A DNA stretch of 15,368 bases from JAAFHS01 sp031396505 (GCA_031396505.1 JANNKX010000242.1:1-15368); one strand, 5' to 3'; shown: positions 1 through 7,618, counted from the first letter of the stretch. The notes: generated from the sequence alone by a model not told the origin. Made by a program: numbers and translations.

Positions 1-96
1 GCACGCCGATGCTTCGCAGCACGAATTCATCGACGAAACCGCCGCTCTCCTGCTGCGCGACGCACGACTCAGCCCGGCGACCGAGGGCGTTTCCTC
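1..96. other. unassigned left-edge sequence abutting a broken tRNA
   Basis: No complete gene is visible. The plus-strand frame starting at base 2 is open from the window edge and would end at a TGA (134-136) inside the tRNA. The opposite strand in the same codon register is also open, and both have a G/C-rich third position in places, so coding direction cannot be decided. A partial gene entering from the left, with its 3' end formed by tRNA sequence, is possible. Its product is not recognisable. Confidence 0.3.
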
Positions 97-167
97 CACG
101 CGTAAGGGATTTGAACCCCTGACATCTTCGATGTGAACGAAGCGCTCTACCACTGAGCTAATCTCCC
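97..167 (-). tRNA. tRNA-Val (CAC anticodon) with a non-pairing 3' acceptor strand; probably truncated
   Basis: Read on the minus strand from 167, the sequence gives a 7-nt 5' acceptor strand GGGAGAT, T8-A9, a D arm (GCTC/GAGC), an anticodon arm CTTCG-TTCACAT-CGAAG with anticodon CAC (valine, GUG codons), a 5-nt variable loop, and a T arm AGGGG-TTCAAAT-CCCTT ending at 104. The next seven bases (103-97, ACGCGTG) should pair with GGGAGAT but do so only at the first base plus one G-T, and no CCA follows. The expected 3' strand would be ATCTCCC. Everything 5' of about position 104 of the gene is therefore canonical, and the acceptor 3' side is replaced. It may be a tRNA pseudogene, an integration junction, or an assembly join. 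It lies 18 bp beyond the stop codon of the HU-family gene, on the same strand. Confidence 0.65.
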
Positions 168-185
168 GGTGGCGAGGGTTTAGCG

Positions 186-707
186 TCAGTCTTGCGGCAC
201 TGCAAGGGGCAGTTTGCCAGGTTTTTTCGGGTCGGCCGCAGACTGCGACTTCATCTTGATCGTCATCGGCTTGCCAGCGGCCTTGTCTTCGGCATGCGCG
301 ACTTTCGCGCGACCGAAACCCGGCAGGTTGATCGCCTCACCTTTCGCGAGCGCATCGCCCAAAGTGGCAAGGGTCGCCTCGACGATTTCCTTGACGCCCT
401 TTTTCTTGGCCCCCGACGCTTTGACCACGCGTTCGATCAGGTCTTTCATCTTCAACTGGGCTGCTTTGGCGGCGGCCGGAACGGGTGCCACGATCTGCAA
501 TGCGACAGGTTCCACTTTTGGCACGGACGCAGATGGTGTCTTGGCCAGCGGCGCAACCGCCGCTTTTGCCGTCACGGGTTTCGCCGCCACCTTGGGCGCT
601 GGCTTTGCCGGGGCCTTTACGACCTTGGCTGCCGGTTGTGCGGTGGCTGCGACGCGCGGTTTTTTCGCGGTGGCGGGTGCTGTCTTGGTGATGGTCGCGT
701 CTGTCAT
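186..707 (-). CDS. HU-family DNA-binding protein with Lys/Ala/Pro-rich N-terminal tail
   Basis: A 173-residue protein. Residues 1 to about 82 are an Ala/Lys/Pro/Val-rich, low-complexity, strongly basic region resembling a histone H1 tail. Residues about 84-152 match the HU/IHF fold: a helical dimerisation part (KDLIERVVKASG, then KEIVEATLATLGDAL), followed by GEAINLPGFGRAKV, which corresponds to the HU GFG turn and first beta strands. The usual HU DNA-binding arm with an RNPxTG tip is not visible. After the GFG turn the protein has a short AEDKAAGKP stretch and a divergent Pro/Lys-rich C-terminus. HU proteins bend and compact DNA in the nucleoid, and the tail should add non-specific DNA contact. 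The ATG at 707 is preceded by AGAAGG at good spacing. It lies downstream of lon on the same strand, separated by a terminator. Family assignment is firm; function with this arm is inferred. Confidence 0.85.
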   Translation of the reverse strand: MTDATITKTAPATAKKPRVAATAQPAAKVVKAPAKPAPKVAAKPVTAKAAVAPLAKTPSASVPKVEPVALQIVAPVPAAAKAAQLKMKDLIERVVKASGAKKKGVKEIVEATLATLGDALAKGEAINLPGFGRAKVAHAEDKAAGKPMTIKMKSQSAADPKKPGKLPLAVPQD

Positions 708-729
708 CGGGTGGCCTTCTGGTTTGGGC

Positions 730-758
730 TTTCGCGAAGATTAACCCCAAGCGCGAAA
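730..758. promoter_or_regulatory. inverted repeat upstream of the HU-family gene
   Basis: TTTCGCG (730-736) and CGCGAAA (752-758) form a perfect 7-bp inverted repeat with a 15-bp spacer, 23-51 bp upstream of the HU start. The left arm is also part of the octamer palindrome TTCGCGAA. The placement fits an operator or promoter-proximal site. No regulator can be named. Confidence 0.3.
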
Positions 759-770
759 CAATGCCACAGA

Positions 771-802
771 AACATAAAAGGCGCACCTTGCGGCGCGCCT
801 TT
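771..802 (-). terminator. Rho-independent terminator downstream of lon
   Basis: An 8-bp perfect stem (777-784 with 795-802; AAAGGCGC/GCGCCTTT) and a 10-nt loop are followed on the minus strand by TTTTATGTTT. It lies 16 bp beyond the lon stop codon, so it should end lon transcription before the HU-family gene, which then needs its own promoter. Confidence 0.75.
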
Positions 803-817
803 CGCTGTGTTGGGGGG

Positions 818-3229
818 TCAGTGCGCGGTCTGACCGTGGCCTGCGGCGTCCGCTGCGGCCTTGCGGGCAGCTGCGGCGGCCTCTTCGGCGGCTTCGTCCC
901 ATTCGACGGGTTCGGGTTCACGCACAAGGGCCAGCTTCAGCACCTCGCGGACATGCGTGACGGGAATGATTTCCAGCCCCTCTTTCACATTATCGGGAAT
1001 TTCCGTCAGGTCCTTTTCGTTTTCCTGCGGGATCAGCACCGTCTTGATGCCGCCACGCAGCGCCGCGAGCAGTTTTTCCTTCAGTCCCCCGATCGGCATC
1101 GCATTGCCGCGCAACGACACCTCGCCCGTCATGGCGATATCGCGGCGCACCGGGATCTGGGTCAGCACCGATACGATGGATGTCACCATCGCCAGACCCG
1201 CCGACGGGCCGTCCTTGGGTGTTGCCCCATCCGGCACGTGAACGTGAATATCCATCGTTTCGAATTTTGGCGGTTTGACCCCGATTTGCGGCCCGATGGA
1301 CCGCACATAGGACGCCGCCGCCTCGATGGATTCCTTCATCACATCGCCCAGCTTCCCGGTCGTTTTCATCCGGCCCTTGCCCGGCAGGCGCAGCGCCTCG
1401 ATCTGCAGCAATTCGCCGCCCACCGATGTCCACGCAAGGCCCGTGACGACGCCAACCTGATCGGTCAGTTCGGCCAGACCATAGCGATGCCGTTTGACGC
1501 CTAGGAAACCTTCCAGATTATCCTCTGTCACCTCGACCACCTTGGTCTTGCCCTTGACGATTTCGGTCACCGCCTTGCGCGCCAGTTTGGCCAGTTCGCG
1601 TTCAAGGTTCCGCACACCCGCCTCGCGCGTGTAGGTGCGGATCATTTCCAGCAATGCGCCATCGGTGATCTTGAACTCGCCCTTTTTCAGCGCGTGGTTG
1701 GTAATCTGCTTGGGGATCAGGTGCCCCTTGGCGATTTCGCGCTTTTCGTCCTCGGTATAGCCGGACAGGGGAATGATCTCCATCCGGTCCAACAGCGGCG
1801 ACGGCATGTTATAGCTGTTGGCCGTGGTGATGAACATCACGTTGGACAGGTCGTATTCCACCTCAAGATAGTGGTCGACGAAGGTCGCATTCTGTTCGGG
1901 ATCCAGCACTTCCAACATCGCCGATGCCGGATCACCCCGGAAATCGTTGCCCATCTTGTCGATTTCATCAAGCAGGATCAACGGGTTGGTTGTTTTCGCC
2001 TTTTTCAGCGCCTGAATGATCTTGCCGGGCATCGATCCGATATAGGTGCGCCGGTGGCCCCGGATTTCGGACTCGTCACGCACGCCGCCAAGGCTGATGC
2101 GGATGAATTCGCGCCCTGTCGCCTTGGCAACTGAACGGCCAAGCGAGGTTTTTCCCACACCGGGCGGGCCGACAAGGCACAGGATCGGGCCTTTCAGTTT
2201 CGCGCTGCGGGCCTGCACAGCCAGATATTCAACGATACGTTCCTTGACCTTTTCAAGGCCATAGTGATCGGCATCCAGCACCTTTTGCGCATGGCCAAGG
2301 TCCTTTTTCATGCGCGACTTCACGCCCCATGGCACGCCCAGCAGCCAATCCAGATAATTGCGCACAACGGTCGCCTCGGCACTCATCGGCGACATGGATT
2401 TCAGCTTTTTCAGCTCTGCATCCGCCTTTTCGCGCGCATCCTTTGACAGGGCGGTCTTCGCGATGCGCGCCTCAAGTTCGGCCACTTCGTTCTGGCCTTC
2501 CTCGCCATCGCCCAGTTCGCGCTGGATCGCCTTCATCTGTTCGTTCAGGTAATATTCGCGCTGCGTCTTTTCCATCTGGGATTTGACACGGGTCTTGATC
2601 TTTTTTTCCACCTGCAACACGGACATTTCGCCCTGCATATGGCCGTAAACCCGTTCCAGCCGTTCGGCGACCGACAGGGTTTCCAGCAGCGCCTGCTTTT
2701 GCGCAACCTCGATCCCCAGATGGCCGGACACAAGGTCGGCCAGTCTTGCAGGCTCGCGCGAGTCCGACACCGCCGACAGCGCTTCTTCGGGGATGTTCTT
2801 CTTGATCTTGGCATAGCGTTCGAATTCTTCGCCAACCGACCGCACCAGTGCGTCAACCGAAGGCTGATCGCCCATCGTTTCGGTCAACGGGGTGGCGTAG
2901 GCTTCAAAGAAGTTGGGGTTTGACACGAATTCCGTGATCTTGACCCGCGCCCGCCCTTCGACCAGCACTTTGACAGTGCCGTCGGGCAATTTCAGCAGCT
3001 GCAACACATTGGCCAGCACACCGATGCGGTAGATGCCGTCGGTGGCCGGGTCATCGACCGTCGGGTCGATCTGGGACGACAGCAAAATCTGCTTATCGTC
3101 CTGCATCACCTCTTCCAGCGCGCGAACGGATTTTTCGCGCCCCACGAACAGCGGCACGATCATATGCGGAAACACGACAATGTCGCGCAACGGCAGGACC
3201 GGATAGCTGGTGTTCAAAGTGTCCGTCAT
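818..3229 (-). CDS. lon: ATP-dependent protease Lon
   Basis: An 803-residue cytoplasmic AAA+ serine protease that degrades misfolded and short-lived regulatory proteins. Visible domain order: LonN substrate-binding domain (about 9-205); coiled coil (about 205-290); AAA+ module with Walker A GPPGVGKT (354-361, Lys360) and Walker B LILLDEID (417-424); C-terminal protease domain with catalytic Ser676 in DGPSAG and Lys719 in GGLKEK, spaced 43 residues apart as in E. coli Lon (Ser679/Lys722). Length fits the family (about 780-820). The C-terminus carries an Ala-rich tail of about 20 residues. The ATG at 3229 is chosen because the protein aligns from residue 1 and AGAAAGGA precedes it. It has its own terminator and a plausible promoter, so it looks monocistronic. 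Transcription under heat-shock control is typical for lon but not proven here. Confidence 0.98.
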   Translation of the reverse strand: MTDTLNTSYPVLPLRDIVVFPHMIVPLFVGREKSVRALEEVMQDDKQILLSSQIDPTVDDPATDGIYRIGVLANVLQLLKLPDGTVKVLVEGRARVKITEFVSNPNFFEAYATPLTETMGDQPSVDALVRSVGEEFERYAKIKKNIPEEALSAVSDSREPARLADLVSGHLGIEVAQKQALLETLSVAERLERVYGHMQGEMSVLQVEKKIKTRVKSQMEKTQREYYLNEQMKAIQRELGDGEEGQNEVAELEARIAKTALSKDAREKADAELKKLKSMSPMSAEATVVRNYLDWLLGVPWGVKSRMKKDLGHAQKVLDADHYGLEKVKERIVEYLAVQARSAKLKGPILCLVGPPGVGKTSLGRSVAKATGREFIRISLGGVRDESEIRGHRRTYIGSMPGKIIQALKKAKTTNPLILLDEIDKMGNDFRGDPASAMLEVLDPEQNATFVDHYLEVEYDLSNVMFITTANSYNMPSPLLDRMEIIPLSGYTEDEKREIAKGHLIPKQITNHALKKGEFKITDGALLEMIRTYTREAGVRNLERELAKLARKAVTEIVKGKTKVVEVTEDNLEGFLGVKRHRYGLAELTDQVGVVTGLAWTSVGGELLQIEALRLPGKGRMKTTGKLGDVMKESIEAAASYVRSIGPQIGVKPPKFETMDIHVHVPDGATPKDGPSAGLAMVTSIVSVLTQIPVRRDIAMTGEVSLRGNAMPIGGLKEKLLAALRGGIKTVLIPQENEKDLTEIPDNVKEGLEIIPVTHVREVLKLALVREPEPVEWDEAAEEAAAAARKAAADAAGHGQTAH

Positions 3230-3303
3230 TTGATGTCCTTTCTGGCAGGAAGGTCCTGGTCCCGCATATCGGCAACCCGTGGATCTTCCCCTGTATATGA
3301 CTA

Positions 3304-3332
3304 TATCTGGTAGCGGTGACGCCGGGTGTCAA
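3304..3332 (-). promoter_or_regulatory. candidate lon promoter overlapping a 15-bp imperfect palindrome
   Basis: On the minus strand a consensus TTGACA (complement of 3327-3332) is followed after exactly 17 bp by CAGATA (complement of 3304-3309), with further A/T-rich sequence just downstream. This lies about 75-103 bp upstream of the lon start. The palindrome TGAC-n-CC-n-GG-n-GTCA (3317-3331) overlaps the -35 element and the spacer, which is a typical position for a repressor operator. The -10 match is weak. A sigma-32-type promoter reading the same bases cannot be excluded. Confidence 0.45.
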
Positions 3333-3355
3333 CCATGCACATCGTCTGTGTCCAT

Positions 3356-3377
3356 AAGGTGCCTGCAAGGCCACCTT
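3356..3377 (-). terminator. hairpin downstream of the flavin oxidoreductase gene, possible terminator
   Basis: AAGGTG (3356-3361) pairs with CACCTT (3372-3377). The inner CCT/AGG pairing extends the stem with one bulge. It lies 73 bp past the stop of the oxidoreductase gene and before the lon promoter. No run of T follows on the minus strand, so intrinsic termination is uncertain. Confidence 0.25.
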
Positions 3378-3449
3378 CCCGCAAGTGCAGAATGGCGAAA
3401 ACCTGACACGTCCCGCATACAATCGGTTGCGCAGGACGCGTCAACTGCA

Positions 3450-4544
3450 TCAGGCCGCAACCTGTGCGCGTGCCGGATAATCAGTATAGCCTTCGCGCCC
3501 GCCGCCATAAAGCCCGGTCGTCGGCAGCGCGTTCAATGGTGCATCAGCAGCAAGCCGTTCGGCAAGGTCGGGATTAGAGATGTAAAGCATGCCGAATGCC
3601 ACAAGATCAGCTTTGCCATCCGCCACAGCCGCAACTGCGGTCGCGCGGTCATAGCCGTTATTGGCCATGTAGATGCCGTTGAAGCGCGCGCGCAACGCCT
3701 CGAGTGCGCCTGCCGGCCATTCGCGCGGGCCGCCGGTCTGGCCTTCGACCATATGCAGGAAGGCAACACCTGCATCATTCAGCACGTCGATCGCCGCACT
3801 GAATGTGGTGACCGTGTCACTGTCGATGCCGACGTTGTTCGCGTTCGAAAACGGGCTGAGACGGACGCCGACGCGCCCTGCCCCCAGAACACCGCTGACT
3901 GCGGCCACCACTTCCGCCAAAAGGCGCAAGCGGTTTTCAACCGATCCGCCATAGGCATCGGTGCGGTGATTGGACGTGTCGCGCAGAAACTGGTCGATCA
4001 GATAGCCGTTGGCGGCATGAATCTCTACCGCGTCAAATCCTGCGTCGTGGGCGTTCTGTGCGGCCTGCCGATAGTCTTCAACGACGCGGGCAATTTCCGA
4101 CAGTTCCAGCGCGCGGGGCACCGACGTGTCCACAAAGCCTGCGCCATCAAAGGTCTTGGACCCCGCGGCAATTGCCGATGGGGCAACGGGGGCCTTTCCG
4201 CCGTCTTGCAACGACGTATGGCTGATCCGGCCAACATGCCAGATCTGGGCCGCGATCAACCCGCCTTTGGCGTGAACAGCGTCTGTCACGACACGCCATC
4301 CGGCAATCTGTGCCGGGCTGTAGATGCCGGGGGTAAAGGCATAGCCCTTGCCCTCGGGCGAGATTTGGGTGCCTTCAGTGATAATCAGGCCCGCCCCCGC
4401 GCGTTGGGCATAATACTCGGCATGGATGTCATAGGGTGCATCGTCGCTGTGGCGCGCGCGGTTGCGGGTCAGCGGTGCCATGATAATCCGGTTCTTCAGA
4501 ACAAGATCGCCAACGGCAAGCGGGGTGAAAAGGGCATCGGTCAT
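3450..4544 (-). CDS. Old Yellow Enzyme-family NADH:flavin oxidoreductase (alkene reductase)
   Basis: A 364-residue FMN-dependent TIM-barrel enzyme of the Old Yellow Enzyme family, of which NemA and xenobiotic reductases are members. Such enzymes use NAD(P)H to reduce activated C=C bonds, and often nitro compounds or maleimides. Visible: barrel start LFTPLAVGDLVLKNRIIMAPLTRNRA (positions 5-30), the HxxN substrate-binding pair His176/Asn179 in EIHAANGYLIDQFL with Tyr181 in the proton-donor position, and the family signature YGGSVENR (198-205). An upstream start at 4664 would add 40 residues unlike the family. The ATG at 4544 matches the conserved N-terminus and has AGGA upstream. It lies 122 bp downstream of tgt on the same strand, with a perfect inverted repeat just before its start, suggesting its own regulated promoter. 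The exact substrate is unknown. Confidence 0.92.
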   Translation of the reverse strand: MTDALFTPLAVGDLVLKNRIIMAPLTRNRARHSDDAPYDIHAEYYAQRAGAGLIITEGTQISPEGKGYAFTPGIYSPAQIAGWRVVTDAVHAKGGLIAAQIWHVGRISHTSLQDGGKAPVAPSAIAAGSKTFDGAGFVDTSVPRALELSEIARVVEDYRQAAQNAHDAGFDAVEIHAANGYLIDQFLRDTSNHRTDAYGGSVENRLRLLAEVVAAVSGVLGAGRVGVRLSPFSNANNVGIDSDTVTTFSAAIDVLNDAGVAFLHMVEGQTGGPREWPAGALEALRARFNGIYMANNGYDRATAVAAVADGKADLVAFGMLYISNPDLAERLAADAPLNALPTTGLYGGGREGYTDYPARAQVAA

Positions 4545-4568
4545 GGATGTATCCTGCGAATGGGTGCG

Positions 4569-4592
4569 ATTGATCGAAAGGTAATGATCAAT
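4569..4592. promoter_or_regulatory. perfect inverted repeat upstream of the flavin oxidoreductase gene (candidate operator)
   Basis: ATTGATC (4569-4575) and GATCAAT (4586-4592) are perfect 7-bp arms with a 10-bp spacer, 25-48 bp upstream of the start codon. Old Yellow Enzyme genes are commonly controlled by TetR- or MarR-type repressors responding to electrophiles (for example nemR-nemA). No such regulator gene is in this window, so it would act from elsewhere. Confidence 0.5.
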
Positions 4593-4666
4593 ACTCGCAC
4601 TGCAACCATGGTTCCGCCGCAATGCTGTGCTTTGGCGCACAAATCGGGTTTGCGTCTGCTGCATGG

Positions 4667-5797
4667 CTACAGCGGTGCGATATCCCCTTCGGCCCGCATC
4701 GCGTGAAACCCTGCCACGAACGCCGCCAGCCGCCGCGCCGCAATCGCATCGCGCAGGCCCTGCATCAGGACCTGATAATAATGCAGGTTATGCCATGTCA
4801 GCAGCATTGATCCGATAATCTCATCCGCCTTGATGACGTGGTGCAGATAGGCCCGGCTGTACCCCCGGCAGGCCGGACAGGTGCAACCTTCTTCCAGCGG
4901 GCGGGGGTCGTCCTTGTGGCGGGCGTTCTTCAGGTTGACCTGCCCGCGCGCGGTCCAGCCCTGCGCCGTGCGCCCCGACCGCGAGGGCAGCACGCAATCC
5001 ATCATGTCGATGCCGCGTTCCACCGCCCCCACAATGTCATCGGGTTTGCCCACCCCCATCAGATAGCGCGGCTTGTCCGCAGGCAACATGTCTGGCGCGT
5101 AATCCAGCACGGAAAACATCGCCTCTTGCCCCTCGCCTACAGCGAGTCCGCCAACGGCATAGCCGTCAAAGCCGATGGCCGTCAGCGCCGATGCCGATTC
5201 CGCGCGCAAATCCCGCGTCACCCCGCCTTGCATGATGCCAAACAGCGCATGGCCCGGACGATCCCCAAAGGCATCGCGCGACCGTTGTGCCCAGCGCATC
5301 GACAGGGCCATCGACTTCGCCACCACCTCATCCGTCGCAGGCAAAGCCGGGCATTCATCGAACGCCATCACGATATCACTGCCCAGCAGTTTCTGAATCT
5401 CCATGCTGCGTTCGGGCGACAGCATGTGTTTCGACCCGTCAATATGGGATGAAAACCGCACGCCCTCTTCGGTCAGCTTGCGCAAGGATGCGAGGCTCAT
5501 CACCTGAAAACCACCACTGTCCGTCAAAATCGGGCGGTCCCAATTCATGAATTGGTGCAAACCGCCAAGTGCTGCAATCCGCTCCGCCGTGGGGCGCAGC
5601 ATCAGATGGTACGTATTGCCCAGCAGGATATCGGCCCCCGTTGCGCGCACCGATTCCGGCAGCATCGCCTTGACGGTCGCCGCCGTACCAACCGGCATGA
5701 AGGCGGGTGTGCGGATGTCCCCGCGCGGGGTGGTGATCACCCCGGTGCGCGCGCGACCATCGACCGCGTTCACCGCAAATCCAAACCTGCCTGTCAT
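4667..5797 (-). CDS. tgt: tRNA-guanine(34) transglycosylase
   Basis: A 376-residue enzyme that exchanges guanine-34 for preQ1 in tRNAs with GUN anticodons during queuosine synthesis. Visible: DSGGFQ (93-98, substrate-pocket Asp93); GGLAVGEG (216-223); nucleophilic Asp267 in MMDCVLPSR; a CxCx2C...H zinc site (Cys305, Cys307, Cys310, His336) with the same spacing as the Zymomonas enzyme. Length is typical (about 370-390). A longer frame to 5965 adds 56 residues with no family similarity. The ATG at 5797 puts the start at the expected MTGRFGF and has only a G-rich, weak ribosome site. No queA or other queuosine gene is in the window. It is divergent from the DUF1800 gene. Confidence 0.97.
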   Translation of the reverse strand: MTGRFGFAVNAVDGRARTGVITTPRGDIRTPAFMPVGTAATVKAMLPESVRATGADILLGNTYHLMLRPTAERIAALGGLHQFMNWDRPILTDSGGFQVMSLASLRKLTEEGVRFSSHIDGSKHMLSPERSMEIQKLLGSDIVMAFDECPALPATDEVVAKSMALSMRWAQRSRDAFGDRPGHALFGIMQGGVTRDLRAESASALTAIGFDGYAVGGLAVGEGQEAMFSVLDYAPDMLPADKPRYLMGVGKPDDIVGAVERGIDMMDCVLPSRSGRTAQGWTARGQVNLKNARHKDDPRPLEEGCTCPACRGYSRAYLHHVIKADEIIGSMLLTWHNLHYYQVLMQGLRDAIAARRLAAFVAGFHAMRAEGDIAPL

Positions 5798-5863
5798 GCC
5801 GCCCCCCACTGTCGCCCCCCATTTCTGCGAAATCGGCGGAAAAGCCAAGGGCCGCGCGACTTT

Positions 5864-5878
5864 CTGCCGGTGCGGCAG
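5864..5878. promoter_or_regulatory. 6-bp inverted repeat in the tgt/DUF1800 divergent promoter region
   Basis: CTGCCG-gtg-CGGCAG is a perfect short palindrome in the 144-bp gap between two divergent genes. It could be an operator or a small hairpin in either leader. No T-tract follows on either strand, so it is not an intrinsic terminator. Confidence 0.3.
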
Positions 5879-5941
5879 GATGCACCTTTGGCAAAATGCA
5901 ATCGGCCCGTAACCTTTCGCGGTGATGTGTAGGGGGTGAAA

Positions 5942-7603
5942 ATGCTGACACGGCGTGCGTTTCATCAGCGACTTGTCGCACTTGCCCTCACAACCGCCCT
6001 GCCCCGCGTGGCGATGGCCACGACGGGCGGTGCCACAGACGAGGTTTTCCTGAACCGCCTGACCTTTGGCGCAAATACCGCCGCGCGCGACGATTTACAC
6101 CGTCTGGGCCGTACAGGCTGGCTGGACGCACAGCTTGCCATGCCCGTGTCGGACGCGGGCCTTGACCGCCGCCTGCGCGACGCCCGCCTGCACATGTCCT
6201 ACGCGGCGGGCGATGACGGCGAATACGGCAGTTGGCCCGCGGTTGATGAGATGCGCCCCCTGTCGATGCTGACCACAGACCCGGCCGGGCTGGTGCCGCT
6301 GCTGAACTTCACCAATGCGATGGATTATTCCGAACGGACCCGCCCCGCGAACGAAGTGATTGTCGCCAGCCTGATCCGCGCTGTCCATGCAAAGGCACAA
6401 CTGCGCGAGGTGATGACGCAGTTCTGGCACAACCATTTCCACGTCAACGCCCTGAAGGACGAAACGACAGCCGTGTTCTTTCCCGGCCATGACGCGGTGA
6501 TCCGCGACCATGCCTTGGGCAATTTCCGCAGCATGCTGGGGGCGGTCGCGCGGTCACCTGCCATGCTGTATTACCTGAACAACGCTGACAGCACCGCCAG
6601 CCCCGCGAATGAGAATTTCGCCCGCGAACTGCTGGAACTGCACACGCTGGGGGCCGAACATTACGTCAACGACACCGCACCCCACTGGCGCGATGTGCCG
6701 GGCGCGCGCGATGGTCTGGCGCAGGCCTATATTGATCAGGACGTGTATGAGGTGGCGCGCGCCTTTACCGGCTGGTCGGTCGGCGACGGGCGCACCATCA
6801 GCGACGGGGTCGATGCGCCGCGCACCGGGCGGTTCCACTATGTCGAGGCCTGGCACGACCCCTATCAGAAACGCATCCTGGGTGTCGAGTTTCCGCCCAA
6901 TCAGGCACCACGCGCCGATGCCGAACAGGTGATGGATATCCTCGCCACCCATCCCGGCACCGCGCGGTTTGTCTGCCGCAAGATCATCCGGCGGCTGTTG
7001 GCGGATGATCCCGATCCTGCGATGATCGACCGGATTGCGGCGGTGTTTCTGGCGCATGCGGACGCGTCTGATCAGATCGCGCAGGTGGTGCGCGCCGTGG
7101 TCAATGATCCGCTGTTCGACGCAACCCCGCCCGAAAAATTCCGCCGTCCGTTCGAATTTCTGGCAGGTCTTTACCGCGCTACCGGCGTCGATCTGACCAT
7201 CCCCAATCAGGATTTCGACTGGGCCTTGGGGCAGGCGGGCTGGAGGCAGCACAGCTATGGCCCGCCCACCGGGCATCCCGACCGCGCCGATCGCTGGTCA
7301 TCGGCCAGCACGATGGCGCGGATGGTGGATTTTGCGCTTTATGCCCATGATGACTGGTTTAACTGCACCACCACGCGCCTGTCCGACCTCGCACCGGAAA
7401 GGGCGAGTTTTGACGCACTGGCCGAATTCTGGCGCGAACGCCTGCTGGGTGCTGCGGGGGCGGACAGTCTGGACGATCTGGCAACCGTCTTTGGCATCGA
7501 TGACCGGTCCGCGCCGATGGCACTGGAACCGGATGATTTGCAGGGCCTGTACAGCAGTATCGTGGCGTTTCTGGCCATCTCGCCCGCGTTCATTTTGCGA
7601 TAG
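5942..7603 (+). CDS. DUF1800-family protein with Tat-like signal peptide
   Basis: A 553-residue protein of the DUF1800 family (PF08811), whose molecular function is unknown. The N-terminus MLTRRAFHQRL, a hydrophobic stretch and an AMA cleavage-like site look like a twin-arginine (Tat) signal, so export to the periplasm is inferred. Family hallmarks seen in order: FLNRLTFGAN near the mature N-terminus, MTQFWHNHFHVN, NFARELLELHTLGA, YEVARAFTGWS, FHYVEAWHDP, and a typical C-terminal AISPAFILR. AGGGGG lies 5 bp before the ATG at 5942; a GTG at 5936 would overlap that site. The DUF1501 gene follows after 15 bp in the same reading phase. DUF1800 and DUF1501 genes are a recurrent neighbour pair in bacteria. 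The stop codon is TAG. Confidence 0.9.
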   Translation: MLTRRAFHQRLVALALTTALPRVAMATTGGATDEVFLNRLTFGANTAARDDLHRLGRTGWLDAQLAMPVSDAGLDRRLRDARLHMSYAAGDDGEYGSWPAVDEMRPLSMLTTDPAGLVPLLNFTNAMDYSERTRPANEVIVASLIRAVHAKAQLREVMTQFWHNHFHVNALKDETTAVFFPGHDAVIRDHALGNFRSMLGAVARSPAMLYYLNNADSTASPANENFARELLELHTLGAEHYVNDTAPHWRDVPGARDGLAQAYIDQDVYEVARAFTGWSVGDGRTISDGVDAPRTGRFHYVEAWHDPYQKRILGVEFPPNQAPRADAEQVMDILATHPGTARFVCRKIIRRLLADDPDPAMIDRIAAVFLAHADASDQIAQVVRAVVNDPLFDATPPEKFRRPFEFLAGLYRATGVDLTIPNQDFDWALGQAGWRQHSYGPPTGHPDRADRWSSASTMARMVDFALYAHDDWFNCTTTRLSDLAPERASFDALAEFWRERLLGAAGADSLDDLATVFGIDDRSAPMALEPDDLQGLYSSIVAFLAISPAFILR

Positions 7604-7618
7604 AAAGGGCTGCGGATC

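Noticed and set aside
192..833. Long plus-strand frames opposite the HU-family gene
   Set aside because: Shadow of a G+C-rich gene with repetitive Ala/Lys codons; low-complexity product with no recognisable fold, whereas the minus strand encodes a clear HU domain.
4545..4664. 40-residue N-terminal extension of the flavin oxidoreductase
   Set aside because: It would translate through the operator-like repeat and has no family similarity; the start at 4544 has a ribosome site.
3279..4706. 475-codon plus-strand frame opposite the flavin oxidoreductase
   Set aside because: The minus strand encodes a complete Old Yellow Enzyme with all signature residues; the opposite frame has no family similarity and is a codon-bias shadow.
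5798..5965. 56-residue N-terminal extension of tgt
   Set aside because: Residues do not resemble the family and would occupy the divergent promoter region; MTGRFGF at 5797 is the conserved start.
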